From contig NZ_CAKMLL010000049.1 of NCBI RefSeq assembly GCF_927797785.1, positions 1 through 44,008 on the forward strand: a stretch of 44,008 nt of DNA, given 5' to 3'. The notes beneath the pieces were generated by a model that had not been told where the DNA came from, did no database searches, and saw only the letters and a list, made by a program, of their open reading frames with translations. Made by a program: the position numbers and the translations under genes. Source of the stretch: Candidatus Nitrotoga sp. BS (GTDB taxonomy: Bacteria > Pseudomonadota > Gammaproteobacteria > Burkholderiales > Gallionellaceae). Positions 7,156-16,697 of the stretch are shown here, piece by piece (position 1 is the stretch's first letter; the number at the start of each line of letters is the position of its first letter).

Positions 7156-8661
7156 TTAATATGCCTCCAGTTTGCCGCCTTCCGGACTCAAGGAATGGCG
7201 CCAGAATTGATCTTCACGATCGAACAGGCGGTAGGTGCCGCGCGGCCCCCAGCTACCTGCGGGATAGGTGTTAATAAAGCTGCGCTCCATCGACCACACC
7301 TTGAGCACCGGATCAACCACGCGCCAAGCTGCCTCGACTTCGTCGATGCGCAAGAACAGCGAATGGTCGCCGAGGATGACATCGAGGATCAACCCTTCGT
7401 AAGCATCATAATCTTCCTCTCCATCTTTGTGATAAGTCGCATCTAAACTAATGGTGCGCGTTTGCACATCCAGCCCCGGCACCTTGACCTGCAACTCCAT
7501 TTTCAGGCAATCGTCTGGCTGGATGCCAAGCATAATCCAGTTTGGCTGCGGCGGACCTTTACGGGTGTGGCGCAGCAAATCTTGCGGCGGCTCTTTGAAG
7601 CGGATGCAGATCGCCGAGCTACCCTCCGCCAAGCGTTTGCCGGTGCGCAAATAGAATGGAACGCCAGCCCAGCGCCAGTTGTCGATAAACAGTTTCATTG
7701 CCGCATAAGTTTCGGTGGTGCTGTCCGGTGCGACATTCTTCTCTTCCAGATAACCGGGCACGGTCTTGCCATCGATTACACCACCGGCGTATTGGCCGCG
7801 AAAAGCATGGGCGTGTACCGCGTTCTGGGTGATGGGACGGATGGCTTTCAGTACTTTTACTTTTTCGTCGCGCAAATGCTCCGCTGACATACTCAACGGT
7901 GGCTCCATCGCCACCAGCGACAGCAGTTGCATCAGATGGCTCTGCACCATGTCGCGTAGCGCGCCTGCACCTTCGTAGTAATCGGCGCGTCCTTCCACAC
8001 CCAGCGTCTCGGAATGGGTGATCTGCACATGATCGATGTAGTGGTTTCTCCACAACGGTTCCAGCAGCAGGTTTGCGAAGCGAAACACCATGATGTTCTG
8101 CACCGTGCCCTTGCCGAGGTAGTGATCAATGCGATAGATCTGCGGTTCTTCGAGATGGCGATAGAGACTGGCTTGTAAGATCTGAGCGGAAAGCAGGTCG
8201 TAACCGAACGGTTTTTCAATCACCACGCGACGCCAGCCGTTGTGTTGTTTCAACAATCCGACGTTGCCTAGCTTGTCCACGATGCCGGGGTAATCAGCGG
8301 GGCGCACCGCCATGTAATACACCACATTTGGTGGGAATTTAGGGTCGTCGTTCAATAAGGTTTGTAGTCGCGCATAAGCATCCTCATCACCGACTGGGAT
8401 GGCGAAATAATACAGGCGTGCGCAAAACCGTTGCAGTGCCGCTTCGTCAATTTTCGCACCATGCAGTTCACGCAAGATGTCATGTACAAAATCCAGCCAT
8501 TGTTCAGAAGTGTAGTGGGTAATATCGCAACCCATGATGATCAAGTGGTCAGGCAGACGTTTCAGGATTTCCAGATGAAATAAAGCTGGAATCAGTTTGC
8601 GTCGGCTCAGGTTCCCACCGGCACCAAAAAAAACCAGCGTACAAGGATCCAGAGTTTTCAT
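7156..8661 (-). CDS. zwf: glucose-6-phosphate 1-dehydrogenase
   Basis: This 501-residue enzyme catalyses the first step of the oxidative pentose phosphate pathway. The dinucleotide site is FFGAGGNLSRRKLIPALF at about residues 12-29, and the active-site segment RIDHYLGKGTVQN (about 177-189) holds the catalytic His-Tyr and Lys. Length is normal for the family. An AAGGA ribosome site precedes the ATG. The lactonase gene (pgl), often found beside zwf, is not in the window, so that step must be encoded elsewhere or occur spontaneously. Confidence 0.96.
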   Translation of the reverse strand: MKTLDPCTLVFFGAGGNLSRRKLIPALFHLEILKRLPDHLIIMGCDITHYTSEQWLDFVHDILRELHGAKIDEAALQRFCARLYYFAIPVGDEDAYARLQTLLNDDPKFPPNVVYYMAVRPADYPGIVDKLGNVGLLKQHNGWRRVVIEKPFGYDLLSAQILQASLYRHLEEPQIYRIDHYLGKGTVQNIMVFRFANLLLEPLWRNHYIDHVQITHSETLGVEGRADYYEGAGALRDMVQSHLMQLLSLVAMEPPLSMSAEHLRDEKVKVLKAIRPITQNAVHAHAFRGQYAGGVIDGKTVPGYLEEKNVAPDSTTETYAAMKLFIDNWRWAGVPFYLRTGKRLAEGSSAICIRFKEPPQDLLRHTRKGPPQPNWIMLGIQPDDCLKMELQVKVPGLDVQTRTISLDATYHKDGEEDYDAYEGLILDVILGDHSLFLRIDEVEAAWRVVDPVLKVWSMERSFINTYPAGSWGPRGTYRLFDREDQFWRHSLSPEGGKLEAY

Positions 8662-8731
8662 GTGGCCTATCCTTTTAAGTGATATATGACTTGTAAATCC
8701 GGCAAGCCGGAACGGTCGGTTCGTCGCTTCC

Positions 8732-9682
8732 TTAAAATTTTGCTGCCAGTGTTTTTTCCAGTTTGATCTGATCCACGGTAAAACCGCGTATGCCTTCTGC
8801 CAGCTTTTCTGTGGCCATGGCGTCCGCGTTTATATCCCAGCGGAATGTCGCTTCGGACATGGGGGGCGGTTGCGGTTCGGTCGCTCCGGTATCGTTCAAT
8901 TGGCGTACCAGTTCACCTTGCGTGGCTTGCAGTTCCTCCAGCAAAGAGGGCGCGATGGTGAGGCGGTCACAGCCGGCCAGCGCCAAAATTTCGCCCATGT
9001 TGCGAAACGACGCACCCATAACAATGGTCTTATAACCGTGCATCTTGTAATACGCATATATTTTGCGCACCGACTGTACGCCAGGATCCGCTTCCGCCTC
9101 AAAGTCATGTCCGCTTTTAGCCTTGTGCCAATCAAGAATGCGTCCAACGAACGGGGAGATCAGTGTCACGCCTGCCTCTGCACAGGCGCGAGCCTGGGCG
9201 AAACCGAACAGTAGGGTGAGGTTGCAGTTAATGCCTTCGCGTTCAAGGATTTCCGCAGCACGTATACCTTCCCAAGTGGAGGCGATCTTGATCAGCACGC
9301 GATCGTTGGGTATGCCTGCTGCATTGTAAAGACTGATCAGCTTGCGAGCCTTGTTCACCGTGGCTGTGGTGTCGAAGGAAAGCCGTGCATCCACTTCGGT
9401 CGAAATGCGTCCTGGAATGTGCTTGAGTACTTCCACGCCGACATCTACCGCCAGTCTGTCCATGGCATCGTGCGCCTGCTGCTCATGATCTTTGCTTTGT
9501 GATTTGGCCCAGACGATGGCATTTTCGATGAGCGGGACGTATTCCGGCAGTGAGGCAGCTTTGAGCAACAATGAAGGATTGGTGGTGGCATCCTGCGGCT
9601 GGTGATGGTGAATCGCCTCGATATCGCCGGTATCTGCCACGATGGTGGTCATGGATTTCAACTGTTCCAGTAAATTGTTCAT
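8732..9682 (-). CDS. tal: transaldolase (TalB type)
   Basis: This 316-residue enzyme moves a dihydroxyacetone unit between sugar phosphates in the non-oxidative pentose phosphate pathway. [12 protein letters not shown] (about residues 32-43) is the N-terminal signature, and the Schiff-base Lys lies in [13 protein letters not shown] at about residue 132. The length matches the classical TalB family. AGAGGAAAAAC precedes the ATG. It is the first gene of the pentose phosphate set and starts 72 bases after the DUF3047 gene, close enough for readthrough from the arsenosugar genes. Confidence 0.95.
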   Translation of the reverse strand: MNNLLEQLKSMTTIVADTGDIEAIHHHQPQDATTNPSLLLKAASLPEYVPLIENAIVWAKSQSKDHEQQAHDAMDRLAVDVGVEVLKHIPGRISTEVDARLSFDTTATVNKARKLISLYNAAGIPNDRVLIKIASTWEGIRAAEILEREGINCNLTLLFGFAQARACAEAGVTLISPFVGRILDWHKAKSGHDFEAEADPGVQSVRKIYAYYKMHGYKTIVMGASFRNMGEILALAGCDRLTIAPSLLEELQATQGELVRQLNDTGATEPQPPPMSEATFRWDINADAMATEKLAEGIRGFTVDQIKLEKTLAAKF

Positions 9683-9754
9683 GTTTTTCCTCTTGGCAAG
9701 TAACTAAGTGAAACTGACTATTGCTACCCTACTGCTGGGTACAATCTATATGGG

Positions 9755-10513
9755 TCAGGGCTTGACTGCAACATTCTCTGTAAAACATGTTGCCTTTTTT
9801 TCAATAAACTGAAAATCAGCGAAACCGGCATGAGCACGTTCCCCAGTATTGTCGGTGTCAGATGCAACGGAGAGCTGAATCAGGCGCGCCTGCTCTGTTC
9901 CGAACTCAGTAATCATGTCTTTCTGTACATCGTGCCGTGCAACAACCCATTTTCCTGCATTAGCAGTACCGGATTCGGCCACAATCATGCGAGTACGGTC
10001 GGTATAGGCATTGGGTTTACGCGTACCGACTGGATAACGGTTGTCCCACACATAATTGATCGCGGCATCGGGCACCGCATCACCATAGATACTGCGCGCC
10101 AGTTTGAGCTTGACGCGTGTCATAAAACTCAGCGCAGATGCAGGCATGGCAAACGAGACATACACGCGCGCGGCATAATCATCTCCTTCTTTGGTGGCCA
10201 TGTCGGCCTTGACTAACGGGGCATCCACGCGCCAGCGCCAGCACAGCACCGGCGTGCGATTCAAATCGACCTCGACCGGTCGCGCCAGCAGCGCCATACT
10301 TTGCTCGGCGGTGGCTTCGATGGCCAATATATCGTCCCATCGGGTAACGCGGTATCGGGTGGGCGATACTTTGCTATTGAGTTGCACCACTTGCCACGGA
10401 GACGGGACATCCGCAGACTCTTTGGTGAAATGATCGAGCCTGATTTTATCGCTTGCTTGCGCTAGTAAAGAGAGAGTTGACCCTATCAGTAGCGCTAAGT
10501 TTCGTAATGTCAT
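9755..10513 (-). CDS. DUF3047-domain exported protein
   Basis: This 252-residue protein has a signal peptide of about 20 residues ending near LLAQAS. The mature part resembles DUF3047: paired tryptophans in LCWRWRVDAPL, then DDYAARVYVSF and NYVWDN, which recur in that family. The function is unknown; the fold is probably beta-rich and periplasmic. The ATG overlaps the preceding stop as ATGA, so it belongs to the same transcript as the two glycosyltransferase genes and arsS. A longer upstream start exists but would duplicate the overlap and bury the signal peptide. Confidence 0.75.
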   Translation of the reverse strand: MTLRNLALLIGSTLSLLAQASDKIRLDHFTKESADVPSPWQVVQLNSKVSPTRYRVTRWDDILAIEATAEQSMALLARPVEVDLNRTPVLCWRWRVDAPLVKADMATKEGDDYAARVYVSFAMPASALSFMTRVKLKLARSIYGDAVPDAAINYVWDNRYPVGTRKPNAYTDRTRMIVAESGTANAGKWVVARHDVQKDMITEFGTEQARLIQLSVASDTDNTGERAHAGFADFQFIEKKATCFTENVAVKP

Positions 10514-11124
10514 GGAGCCTCTATGTCTGGTAGTAAGTATTTCAAATCTTCCGGCGTATCCACATCGTGCAACAATTGCCCCACATGCAGCGACCAGCCA
10601 AGTTGCTCGATGCGCGTGATAGTGGTGCTGGCAACTGTATCGGTGCTCCACGGCATGTCAATGAAGGGAGCGGCACTGTAGTGCTTGAGCCCCAGTAGCG
10701 CATAGCCACCATCGGCGGTGCAATAAATGACTGCATCGTGTTCGTGCAATGATAGAGCAGCCTCCCGCAGCAAGGTGGTGGACATTTCTACGCAGTCTGT
10801 ACCAATCAATAAAACGCAATCATTATTTTCAAGGACGCGCTTTGAGGCACGCGCCAGTCGGGCACCGAGATCACCCTCGCCTTGATCGGTAATTTCTATA
10901 CCAGCCGGCAATACAATGCCCTGCCAAGCGCTATCGTCAATTTTGGGCGTACTGCATAGCTCGACCGTGCCGATATCAGCAGCCAGCGCTTGGAACAAAG
11001 TGTTGGATAGCATTTGCTGCGCCAGTTCGGCCGCTGCCTCAGCTCCCAGCAAGGGAATCAGGCGCGTCTTGACGAAACCGGGCTGCGGGGCTTTGGCAAA
11101 GACAATAATGCGGGTGGATATCAT
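10510..11124 (-). CDS. TIGR04282-family (DUF2064) glycosyltransferase, arsenosugar type
   Basis: This 204-residue protein begins IIVFAKAPQPGFVKTRLIP, the signature of the DUF2064/TIGR04282 nucleotidyl/glycosyltransferase-like family, followed by LIGTDCVEM (about residue 105) with the metal-binding Asp and DGGYALLGLK near 132. TIGR04282 members are genetically linked to arsenosugar biosynthesis; the exact reaction is not settled. Its ATG overlaps the preceding stop (ATGA), and its own stop overlaps the next start in the same way. Confidence 0.85.
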   Translation of the reverse strand: MISTRIIVFAKAPQPGFVKTRLIPLLGAEAAAELAQQMLSNTLFQALAADIGTVELCSTPKIDDSAWQGIVLPAGIEITDQGEGDLGARLARASKRVLENNDCVLLIGTDCVEMSTTLLREAALSLHEHDAVIYCTADGGYALLGLKHYSAAPFIDMPWSTDTVASTTITRIEQLGWSLHVGQLLHDVDTPEDLKYLLPDIEAP

Positions 11125-11795
11125 CGGTACAATTTTACCAGCTCGCTCGCATCCATACCGCGCCAATATGCCCAGCGCAAACGCCACATCAGCAGGATAG
11201 TGCGCCACACTCCGCGCGTCTCCCAGCGCCGACCGGATGTCGTCACACAATGCGCGATGCAGGCAGGACGCGATAACGTCAGTAACCGTTTGCTCAATTC
11301 CACATCCTCCATTAACGGCTGATCAGGAAATCCCCGCAAGTGCGCAAACATATCACGCCGCACGAATATAGCCTGGTCGCCGGTGGCGATTCCGGTCAAG
11401 CGCGAGCGCCAATTCATCAAGCGAGCAACCACGCGCAACATAAAGGGACGACCGGTAATACACACATCGAAACGCCCCCAGCAATGCACTTTATTTGCCA
11501 AAGCTTGCTCGATGTGGCGAGCTGCACCCTGTGGCAAGCGCGAGTCGGCATGCAGGAACAACAACACATCACCGCTGGCCTGCGCTGCACCAACATTCAT
11601 TTGATTTGCTCTGCCACGAGTAGTGCGTAATGCAGTGAATCCGGCCACCTCAGTCAGCATTGCTGACCCATCTGTACTTCCGCCATCGACAAATATGATC
11701 TCGCAACCGGCTCGCTGGTAAGGCAGCAAGTGCGCGAACAATTCCGGCAATTGCTCCACTTCATTAAGTATTGGCACGATGATGGACAAACGCAT
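11121..11795 (-). CDS. TIGR04283-family GT2 glycosyltransferase, arsenosugar type
   Basis: This 224-residue family 2 glycosyltransferase opens with LSIIVPILNEVEQLPELF and has FVDGGSTDGS (about residue 35) and LFLHADSRLP (about 79-88, the DxD-like metal site). GDQAIFVRR and FPDQPLMEDVELSKRL are typical of TIGR04283. The family is associated with arsenosugar gene clusters and may attach a sugar or glycerol-type group to the arsenic ribofuranoside; that role is known by association only. It lies three bases downstream of the flavoreductase fusion. Confidence 0.87.
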   Translation of the reverse strand: MRLSIIVPILNEVEQLPELFAHLLPYQRAGCEIIFVDGGSTDGSAMLTEVAGFTALRTTRGRANQMNVGAAQASGDVLLFLHADSRLPQGAARHIEQALANKVHCWGRFDVCITGRPFMLRVVARLMNWRSRLTGIATGDQAIFVRRDMFAHLRGFPDQPLMEDVELSKRLLTLSRPACIAHCVTTSGRRWETRGVWRTILLMWRLRWAYWRGMDASELVKLYR

Positions 11796-11798
11796 CGT

Positions 11799-13949
11799 TC
11801 AGCCTCGTTTCCATGTGTGATAGCGCTTTAGCCAGGCCAGCACTTTTTGCGGCGCATGGGCGCGTTTCCATTCTCCAGCCGCGTATTTGTTCGCTTCAGC
11901 CAGAGTCGGATAAATGTGGATGGTGCCGAGTATCTTGTTCAGCCCCAGTCCGTGTTGCATTGCTAATACGAATTCGACTAGCAAATCGCCAGCGTGCTCG
12001 CCAACGATGGTGACGCCGAGGATCTTGTCCTTGCCGGGCACGGTCAACACCTTGACGAAGCCATATGCTGTGCCATCGGCAATGGCGCGATCGAGTTCGT
12101 CTATGCCGTATTTCACTACTTCATAAGCGATGCCTTGCTCGCGCGCTTCCTGTTCGTTGAGCCCGACGCGCGCGACTTCCGGATCAATGAAAGTTGACCA
12201 AGGCACTACTGAATAATCCGCCTTGAATTTCCAGAAGTCACCAAACAGCGCGTTCACTGTCGCATACCATCCTTGGTGGGCGGCGGTATGGGTAAATTGG
12301 TAAGGCCCGGCCACATCACCCGCCGCAAAAATGTTGGGATATATGGTTTCCAGATAGTCGTTGGTTACCACGGTGCGCTGGGTTTCAATCCCCAGTTCTT
12401 CCAGGCCATAACCTGTCAGTCGCGCCACGCGGCCTACCGCACACAATAGCGCGTCGAACTCGATGCGGCGCGATTTGCCATCCTGTTCAACCACAATGTA
12501 TTTGTGTCCGTCTTCCTGCTCGCAGCGCACAGCCTTATGGTCGATCAGCACGTCCACCCCGTCTGCGGTGAGCGATGCGCGTGCCAACTCGGAGACTTCG
12601 CTATCTTCGCGAACCATGATGCGCGAACCCTTCTCGATCTGGGTGACGTGCGATCCCAATCGCGCGAAACTCTGTGCCAATTCACAACCGATTGGGCCGC
12701 CGCCCAACACCACAAGGCGCGCGGGTGCCGTGTCAAGTTTGACGAATTCGTCCCACAACGTGTCACTGGTGACGTAGCCTACCTCATCCAAACCGGGCAG
12801 CGGCGGCACGAAAGGCCGCGCGCCAGTGGCAATAATGATGCTGCGCGTGGTGAGTACTTGAATTGCGCCATCGTTCAGCTTTACTTCCACCGTCCACGGG
12901 TCGGTAATGCGCGCATAGCCTTGCAATACTTCCACGCCCAGGCCGGTAAAGCGTTCTACGCTGTCGTGTGGTGCCACGGTGCGGATTACCTCATGCACAC
13001 GCGCCATCACTTTTCGAAAACTGAACTTTGCCTCGTTCGTCTCCAGCCCATAATGATCAGCGTGACGTATTTGATGCGCCAGCTTGGCACTTTTGATCAA
13101 TGCCTTGCTCGGCACGCAGCCGTAGTTGAGGCAATCGCCCCCCATCTTGTTCGCCTCGATCAGCGTCACCTTGGCATTGACTACCGACGCGATATAGGAA
13201 GATACCAGCCCACCCGCGCCGCCGCCAATCACAATCAGATTGCGGTCGAATTGTGCGGGGCTATTCCACTTGGCATAAACACGGCGGCGTTGCAGCCAGG
13301 CCGTGATTTTTTTGGCGATCATCGGAAAAACTCCCAACAGTAAAAACGAAAACAATAATCCCGGCGACAGGATGCCGGACAGGCTTTGTAATTGCGCGAG
13401 TTGTGTCCCCGCATTCACGAACACCAATGTGCCCGCCAGCATTCCCACCTGGCTGACCCAATAGAAGGTGCGGGTGCGCATCGGCGTCAGCCCCATCAAT
13501 AGATTGACGAGAAAAAATGGAAACACGGGAATCAAGCGCAGGGTAAACAAATAGAGCGCGCCATCTTTGGCTATTCCGTTGTTAATTGCTTTCAACTTGT
13601 CGCCGAAGCGTTGTTGCACAGTGTCGCGAAACACAAAGCGTGAAGCGAGGAAAGCCAAGGTCGCGCCGATGCTGGACGCGAATGACACCAACAGCGTACC
13701 CATCACCAACCCAAATAACGCACCCATGGCCAGGGTCATGATCAATGCGCCGGGCAAGGAAAGCGCAGCGACGATTACATACAGCGCAAAACCGACTGCC
13801 GCGACCATCCATGGTGACTGCGCCTTGAGCGCGGCAAAATCATGCTGGCTCTGCTTGAGCGATTCCAGCGTCAAAAAGCGTCCCAGATCGAAGGCAAAGA
13901 AGCTGACGACCAGCACGAGAATCAGCAGAGCGAGTAATGCGCGCTTCAT
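11799..13949 (-). CDS. TVP38/TMEM64 membrane domain fused to a MerA-like FAD disulfide reductase
   Basis: This 716-residue fusion has two parts. Residues 1 to about 230 form a TVP38/TMEM64 (SNARE-associated, DedA-like) membrane domain with about five to six helices and motifs such as GALFGLVMGT and LRLIPVFPFFLVN. Residues from about 245 onward form a pyridine nucleotide-disulfide oxidoreductase: FAD site VIGGGAGGL, redox pair in GGDCLNYGCVPSK, NAD site VVLGGGPIGCE, and the dimerisation domain containing HIYPTLAE. No C-terminal Cys pair for mercury is visible, so mercuric reductase is unlikely. Being between arsS and the glycosyltransferases with ATGA overlap, it may reduce or handle an arsenical at the membrane; inference. 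Confidence 0.85.
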   Translation of the reverse strand: MKRALLALLILVLVVSFFAFDLGRFLTLESLKQSQHDFAALKAQSPWMVAAVGFALYVIVAALSLPGALIMTLAMGALFGLVMGTLLVSFASSIGATLAFLASRFVFRDTVQQRFGDKLKAINNGIAKDGALYLFTLRLIPVFPFFLVNLLMGLTPMRTRTFYWVSQVGMLAGTLVFVNAGTQLAQLQSLSGILSPGLLFSFLLLGVFPMIAKKITAWLQRRRVYAKWNSPAQFDRNLIVIGGGAGGLVSSYIASVVNAKVTLIEANKMGGDCLNYGCVPSKALIKSAKLAHQIRHADHYGLETNEAKFSFRKVMARVHEVIRTVAPHDSVERFTGLGVEVLQGYARITDPWTVEVKLNDGAIQVLTTRSIIIATGARPFVPPLPGLDEVGYVTSDTLWDEFVKLDTAPARLVVLGGGPIGCELAQSFARLGSHVTQIEKGSRIMVREDSEVSELARASLTADGVDVLIDHKAVRCEQEDGHKYIVVEQDGKSRRIEFDALLCAVGRVARLTGYGLEELGIETQRTVVTNDYLETIYPNIFAAGDVAGPYQFTHTAAHQGWYATVNALFGDFWKFKADYSVVPWSTFIDPEVARVGLNEQEAREQGIAYEVVKYGIDELDRAIADGTAYGFVKVLTVPGKDKILGVTIVGEHAGDLLVEFVLAMQHGLGLNKILGTIHIYPTLAEANKYAAGEWKRAHAPQKVLAWLKRYHTWKRG

Positions 13950-14923
13950 GTGACAAGGCTTCCTTCTTCTTTCAATGCGCCTCCACAACTGCTTCCTTGT
14001 CCGGCAGTGCAGCCGTAGCAATGTCCGGCAACCCGGATCGGATGGCCTTGCAAATCTTGCAGCAGCAAATCACGCAAATGCGGACGACCTTGGCCGGGGG
14101 TGGCCAGTTCCAGCTGCTGGTTAAAATCGCAATCGAAAAGAAACCCCTGCCAACCCACGCTGACCAAGTTGCGGCACATCACTGTGTCGAGATTGGCAGC
14201 GGCGAAATTTTCTTTCAGTAGGCGCAGGTAATCGTTGAACTGGCCTTTGGAGACCAACATGGAACCGAAACGCTGGATCGGCATATTAGTGATGGCAAAA
14301 AGCTGGTTGAATACGATGCCAAAATGCTCGAACAGCTCGCGCTTGTAATCGGCTTGCAACGCAGCTTGATCTGGCGGCAGCGCGGCACCCTGCGGATTGA
14401 ATACCAGATTCAGCGTCAGGCCGCTGCCAGGCTGCCCGTAACCCAGTGCATTGAGCTTTTGCATTGCAGCGATACTCTTGTCGAACGTGCCCTTGCCGCG
14501 CTGCTTGTCCACATTGTCCAGCGAGTAACAGGGCAGCGAGGCGACGATCTCGACCTGTTGCGCGGCGAGAAATTCGGCGAGATCTTCCTGTCCCGGCTCG
14601 AACAGAATGGTGAGGTTGCAACGATCAATCACCTTGCAGCCTTGCGCGCGAGCAGCGCGTACCAGATCACGAAAACCCTCATGTAATTCCGGCGCGCCGC
14701 CCGTCAGATCGAGCGTGTGCAAGTCACGCGCCGCCAACACCTGCGGAATCAGCGCCAGTGTTGCACTATCCATCATCTCGGTACGATTCGGTCCGGCATT
14801 CACATGGCAATGCACACAAGTCTGGTTGCACTTGTAGCCCAGATTAACTTGCAAAATCTCCAGTGTACGACGACGCAGGGCGGGGAATTCAGTGGCTTGT
14901 AGCAAAGGCAGAGTGGCGTGCAT
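13946..14923 (-). CDS. arsS: arsenosugar biosynthesis radical SAM protein
   Basis: This 325-residue radical SAM enzyme has the cluster motif CNQTCVHCH at about residues 33-41 and DLTGGAPELH (about 73-82), the glycine-rich SAM-binding strand. The C-terminal DUF3641 part has CGGAL and HCYGCTAGQGSSC, extra cysteines that could bind a second cluster. ArsS joins dimethylarsenite to a 5'-deoxyadenosyl group derived from SAM, making the precursor of arsenosugars; its substrate comes from ArsM, encoded at 3.9-4.9 kb. It is the first gene of the minus-strand block. Confidence 0.93.
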   Translation of the reverse strand: MHATLPLLQATEFPALRRRTLEILQVNLGYKCNQTCVHCHVNAGPNRTEMMDSATLALIPQVLAARDLHTLDLTGGAPELHEGFRDLVRAARAQGCKVIDRCNLTILFEPGQEDLAEFLAAQQVEIVASLPCYSLDNVDKQRGKGTFDKSIAAMQKLNALGYGQPGSGLTLNLVFNPQGAALPPDQAALQADYKRELFEHFGIVFNQLFAITNMPIQRFGSMLVSKGQFNDYLRLLKENFAAANLDTVMCRNLVSVGWQGFLFDCDFNQQLELATPGQGRPHLRDLLLQDLQGHPIRVAGHCYGCTAGQGSSCGGALKEEGSLVT

Positions 14924-15281
14924 GGCTTATTCCTGTGAAATATTTGGTCTACCGCAATTGCACCAGACCGACAGTGTAATGTGTTCCTGAGTGGTAGTCG
15001 TCCCGGAAACCTGAATACTTACAAAGTAAAACCTGCAACCTGTCGAGCTTATCCACAGCTTTGTTGTGCACTTCATCGCTACAATATCCCGTCAGTTTTC
15101 ATACTGCACAGATGATCTGTTTTCTACCGGCTCTAACACTTTAGGCAGCACAGTATCAGCAATGTTATGATTCCAAGTCAATTGAATAGAGCAGCTACAG
15201 TGTTAGTGCATTTGGCATTTTGACGGCATGCCAGAAAAAAATGATGGATCATTCAAACCCTAAAATGAGGTTATTCCCAGA
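14924..15281. other. intergenic region between divergent arsS and GGDEF genes
   Basis: These 358 bases must hold the promoters of arsS (minus) and of the diguanylate cyclase (plus). A single DnaA-box-like TTATCCACA lies at 15050-15058. I see no convincing -35/-10 pair, riboswitch or terminator. Confidence 0.4.
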
Positions 15282-16382
15282 ATGAACGCTGAACCCACAT
15301 CTATCTGTGTTACGTACGGATTTGACGATAAACGTATCCGAGAAACCATTTTGGCGTTTGACATCCATCCCGAGTATGGTGATCTCGCAGAGCGAATTCG
15401 CAGGGAAGTCATCGGAGACAAGGTCGAGGAGCTTGTAAATGCCTGCTTCGGCGTATTGGCACGTTTTAGGGAGTTTTCCCTGATCGAACCAAAATTAGAT
15501 GTGTCGGTCTTCAAGCAAATTTGGGCCGACCAGTTGCGGCGCTTCGGCCAAGGATTGGGTACGCCTGACTATTTTGCGGAGCGCCTTGCTCTTTCAACTA
15601 CTCATGCTCATAGCGGACTTTCGATGAGCGTTCTTCACTTGCAGAACCAAATCACGCAACAGATTTTAGTCGAGCGCCTAATTGCCTGTTTTTTGAACGC
15701 CCCCAAGACTATTTGGATACTGATGCCTTGCATCCTGAAGTTCACCGCTTTGGATTTGCACTTGACAATAAAGGGTTACCATCTGAATGATTGTGAGGAT
15801 CAGCATAAAGAGATAGAAGAATTACGGGTTGAATCAGCCAAGCTGTTGCAAAAAGTAGCAACTGATCAACTCACTGGTGTGATGAGCTACAGTCATGTGA
15901 TGGAAGCACTTGAAAGCCACGTGAATAGCGCAGCTAAAACAGGAAAGACGCTGTGCGCCATGATGATTGATCTGGATTTTTTCAAGAGGGTTAACGATAC
16001 CCATGGACATTTGGTCGGTGACATCGTTCTCAGGCTTACTGCGGAGCGCATCAAGGCGGCAGTACGAGATTTCGATATGGTAGGGCGTTTCGGGGGAGAG
16101 GAATTCACAGTCATTCTGGCGAATGCTGATATGGCATTGGCCATGATCATCGCCGAAAGGATTCGTCAGGATGTCGCGGAATCCCCATTCCATGCAAAGG
16201 GGCACCTTATCGAGTTGACCATCAGTATCGGGGTGGCGATGTTGAGGCCGGGCGAAACCAGGGAAGCTATACTGGAGCGTGCTGATGTAGCTTTGTACGA
16301 GGCTAAACAAGAGGGACGCAACCGAGTGGTAGTGGCTGAAGACCTTGAACAGGCAGTAAGCGCTCAGGAGAGTAACGGGTAA
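15282..16382 (+). CDS. diguanylate cyclase with N-terminal globin-like sensor
   Basis: This 366-residue protein makes cyclic di-GMP. The C-terminal GGDEF domain (about 190-355) has an intact loop RFGGEEF, preceded by RDFD, a fitting RxxD inhibitory site, and DQLTGVMSYSH at its start. The N-terminal 170 residues look like a protoglobin/globin-coupled sensor: IRREVIGDKVEELVNACF, and YFAERLALSTTHAHSGL, where the first His sits four residues before the Gly as the proximal haem ligand does in HVRIGL-type globin sensors. A linker helix (EIEELRVESAKLLQ) joins them. Oxygen or redox control of c-di-GMP is therefore plausible. The cyclase is certain; the globin call is moderate. Confidence 0.88.
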   Translation: MNAEPTSICVTYGFDDKRIRETILAFDIHPEYGDLAERIRREVIGDKVEELVNACFGVLARFREFSLIEPKLDVSVFKQIWADQLRRFGQGLGTPDYFAERLALSTTHAHSGLSMSVLHLQNQITQQILVERLIACFLNAPKTIWILMPCILKFTALDLHLTIKGYHLNDCEDQHKEIEELRVESAKLLQKVATDQLTGVMSYSHVMEALESHVNSAAKTGKTLCAMMIDLDFFKRVNDTHGHLVGDIVLRLTAERIKAAVRDFDMVGRFGGEEFTVILANADMALAMIIAERIRQDVAESPFHAKGHLIELTISIGVAMLRPGETREAILERADVALYEAKQEGRNRVVVAEDLEQAVSAQESNG

Positions 16383-16697
16383 CACCAAGCGCGGTAGGTT
16401 GTGCTGAATGAAATGAAGCCCAACATTACAGGTGGGTTAAGTCTTGAAATATTGCATTTTGCTTTGCCTCTCGAAGTCACATGACGCAACCCGCCGGCTA
16501 AATTTATTCTAAGTGATTTTGCCATAAGTGCCAGTTTTGCAATGCCTGACTCTGTTGCCTACTGCGTGCCGGAAAATCGAAGTCCGATTATTGTCTAATC
16601 ATTAGAAAATGGGCGCACCCATAACCATAACAAATAAGGCTAGCCCGCTTGGACTGAATTGAATTTTGGGCATTGCCGTGTGGTGTTCGATGAATGT
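16383..16697. other. intergenic region with a REP-like palindrome
   Basis: This 315-base gap lies between convergent genes. At 16394-16424 it holds a REP-like unit (AGGTTGTGCTGAATGAAATG then AAGCCCAAC) related to those at 17643 and 17792. No gene is visible in the rest. Confidence 0.5.

Noticed and set aside
12504-13343. Plus-strand open frame of 279 codons
   Set aside because: It is the reverse of the flavoreductase gene and carries no motif of its own.
11799-13949. Mercuric reductase (merA)
   Set aside because: There is no N-terminal HMA domain or C-terminal Cys pair, no mer genes are near, and the protein is fused to TVP38; called a MerA-like reductase of unknown substrate.
15050-15058. 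TTATCCACA, a DnaA-box-like sequence
   Set aside because: Only one copy is present, with no AT-rich unwinding region and no dnaA or gidA nearby, so it is not called an origin.
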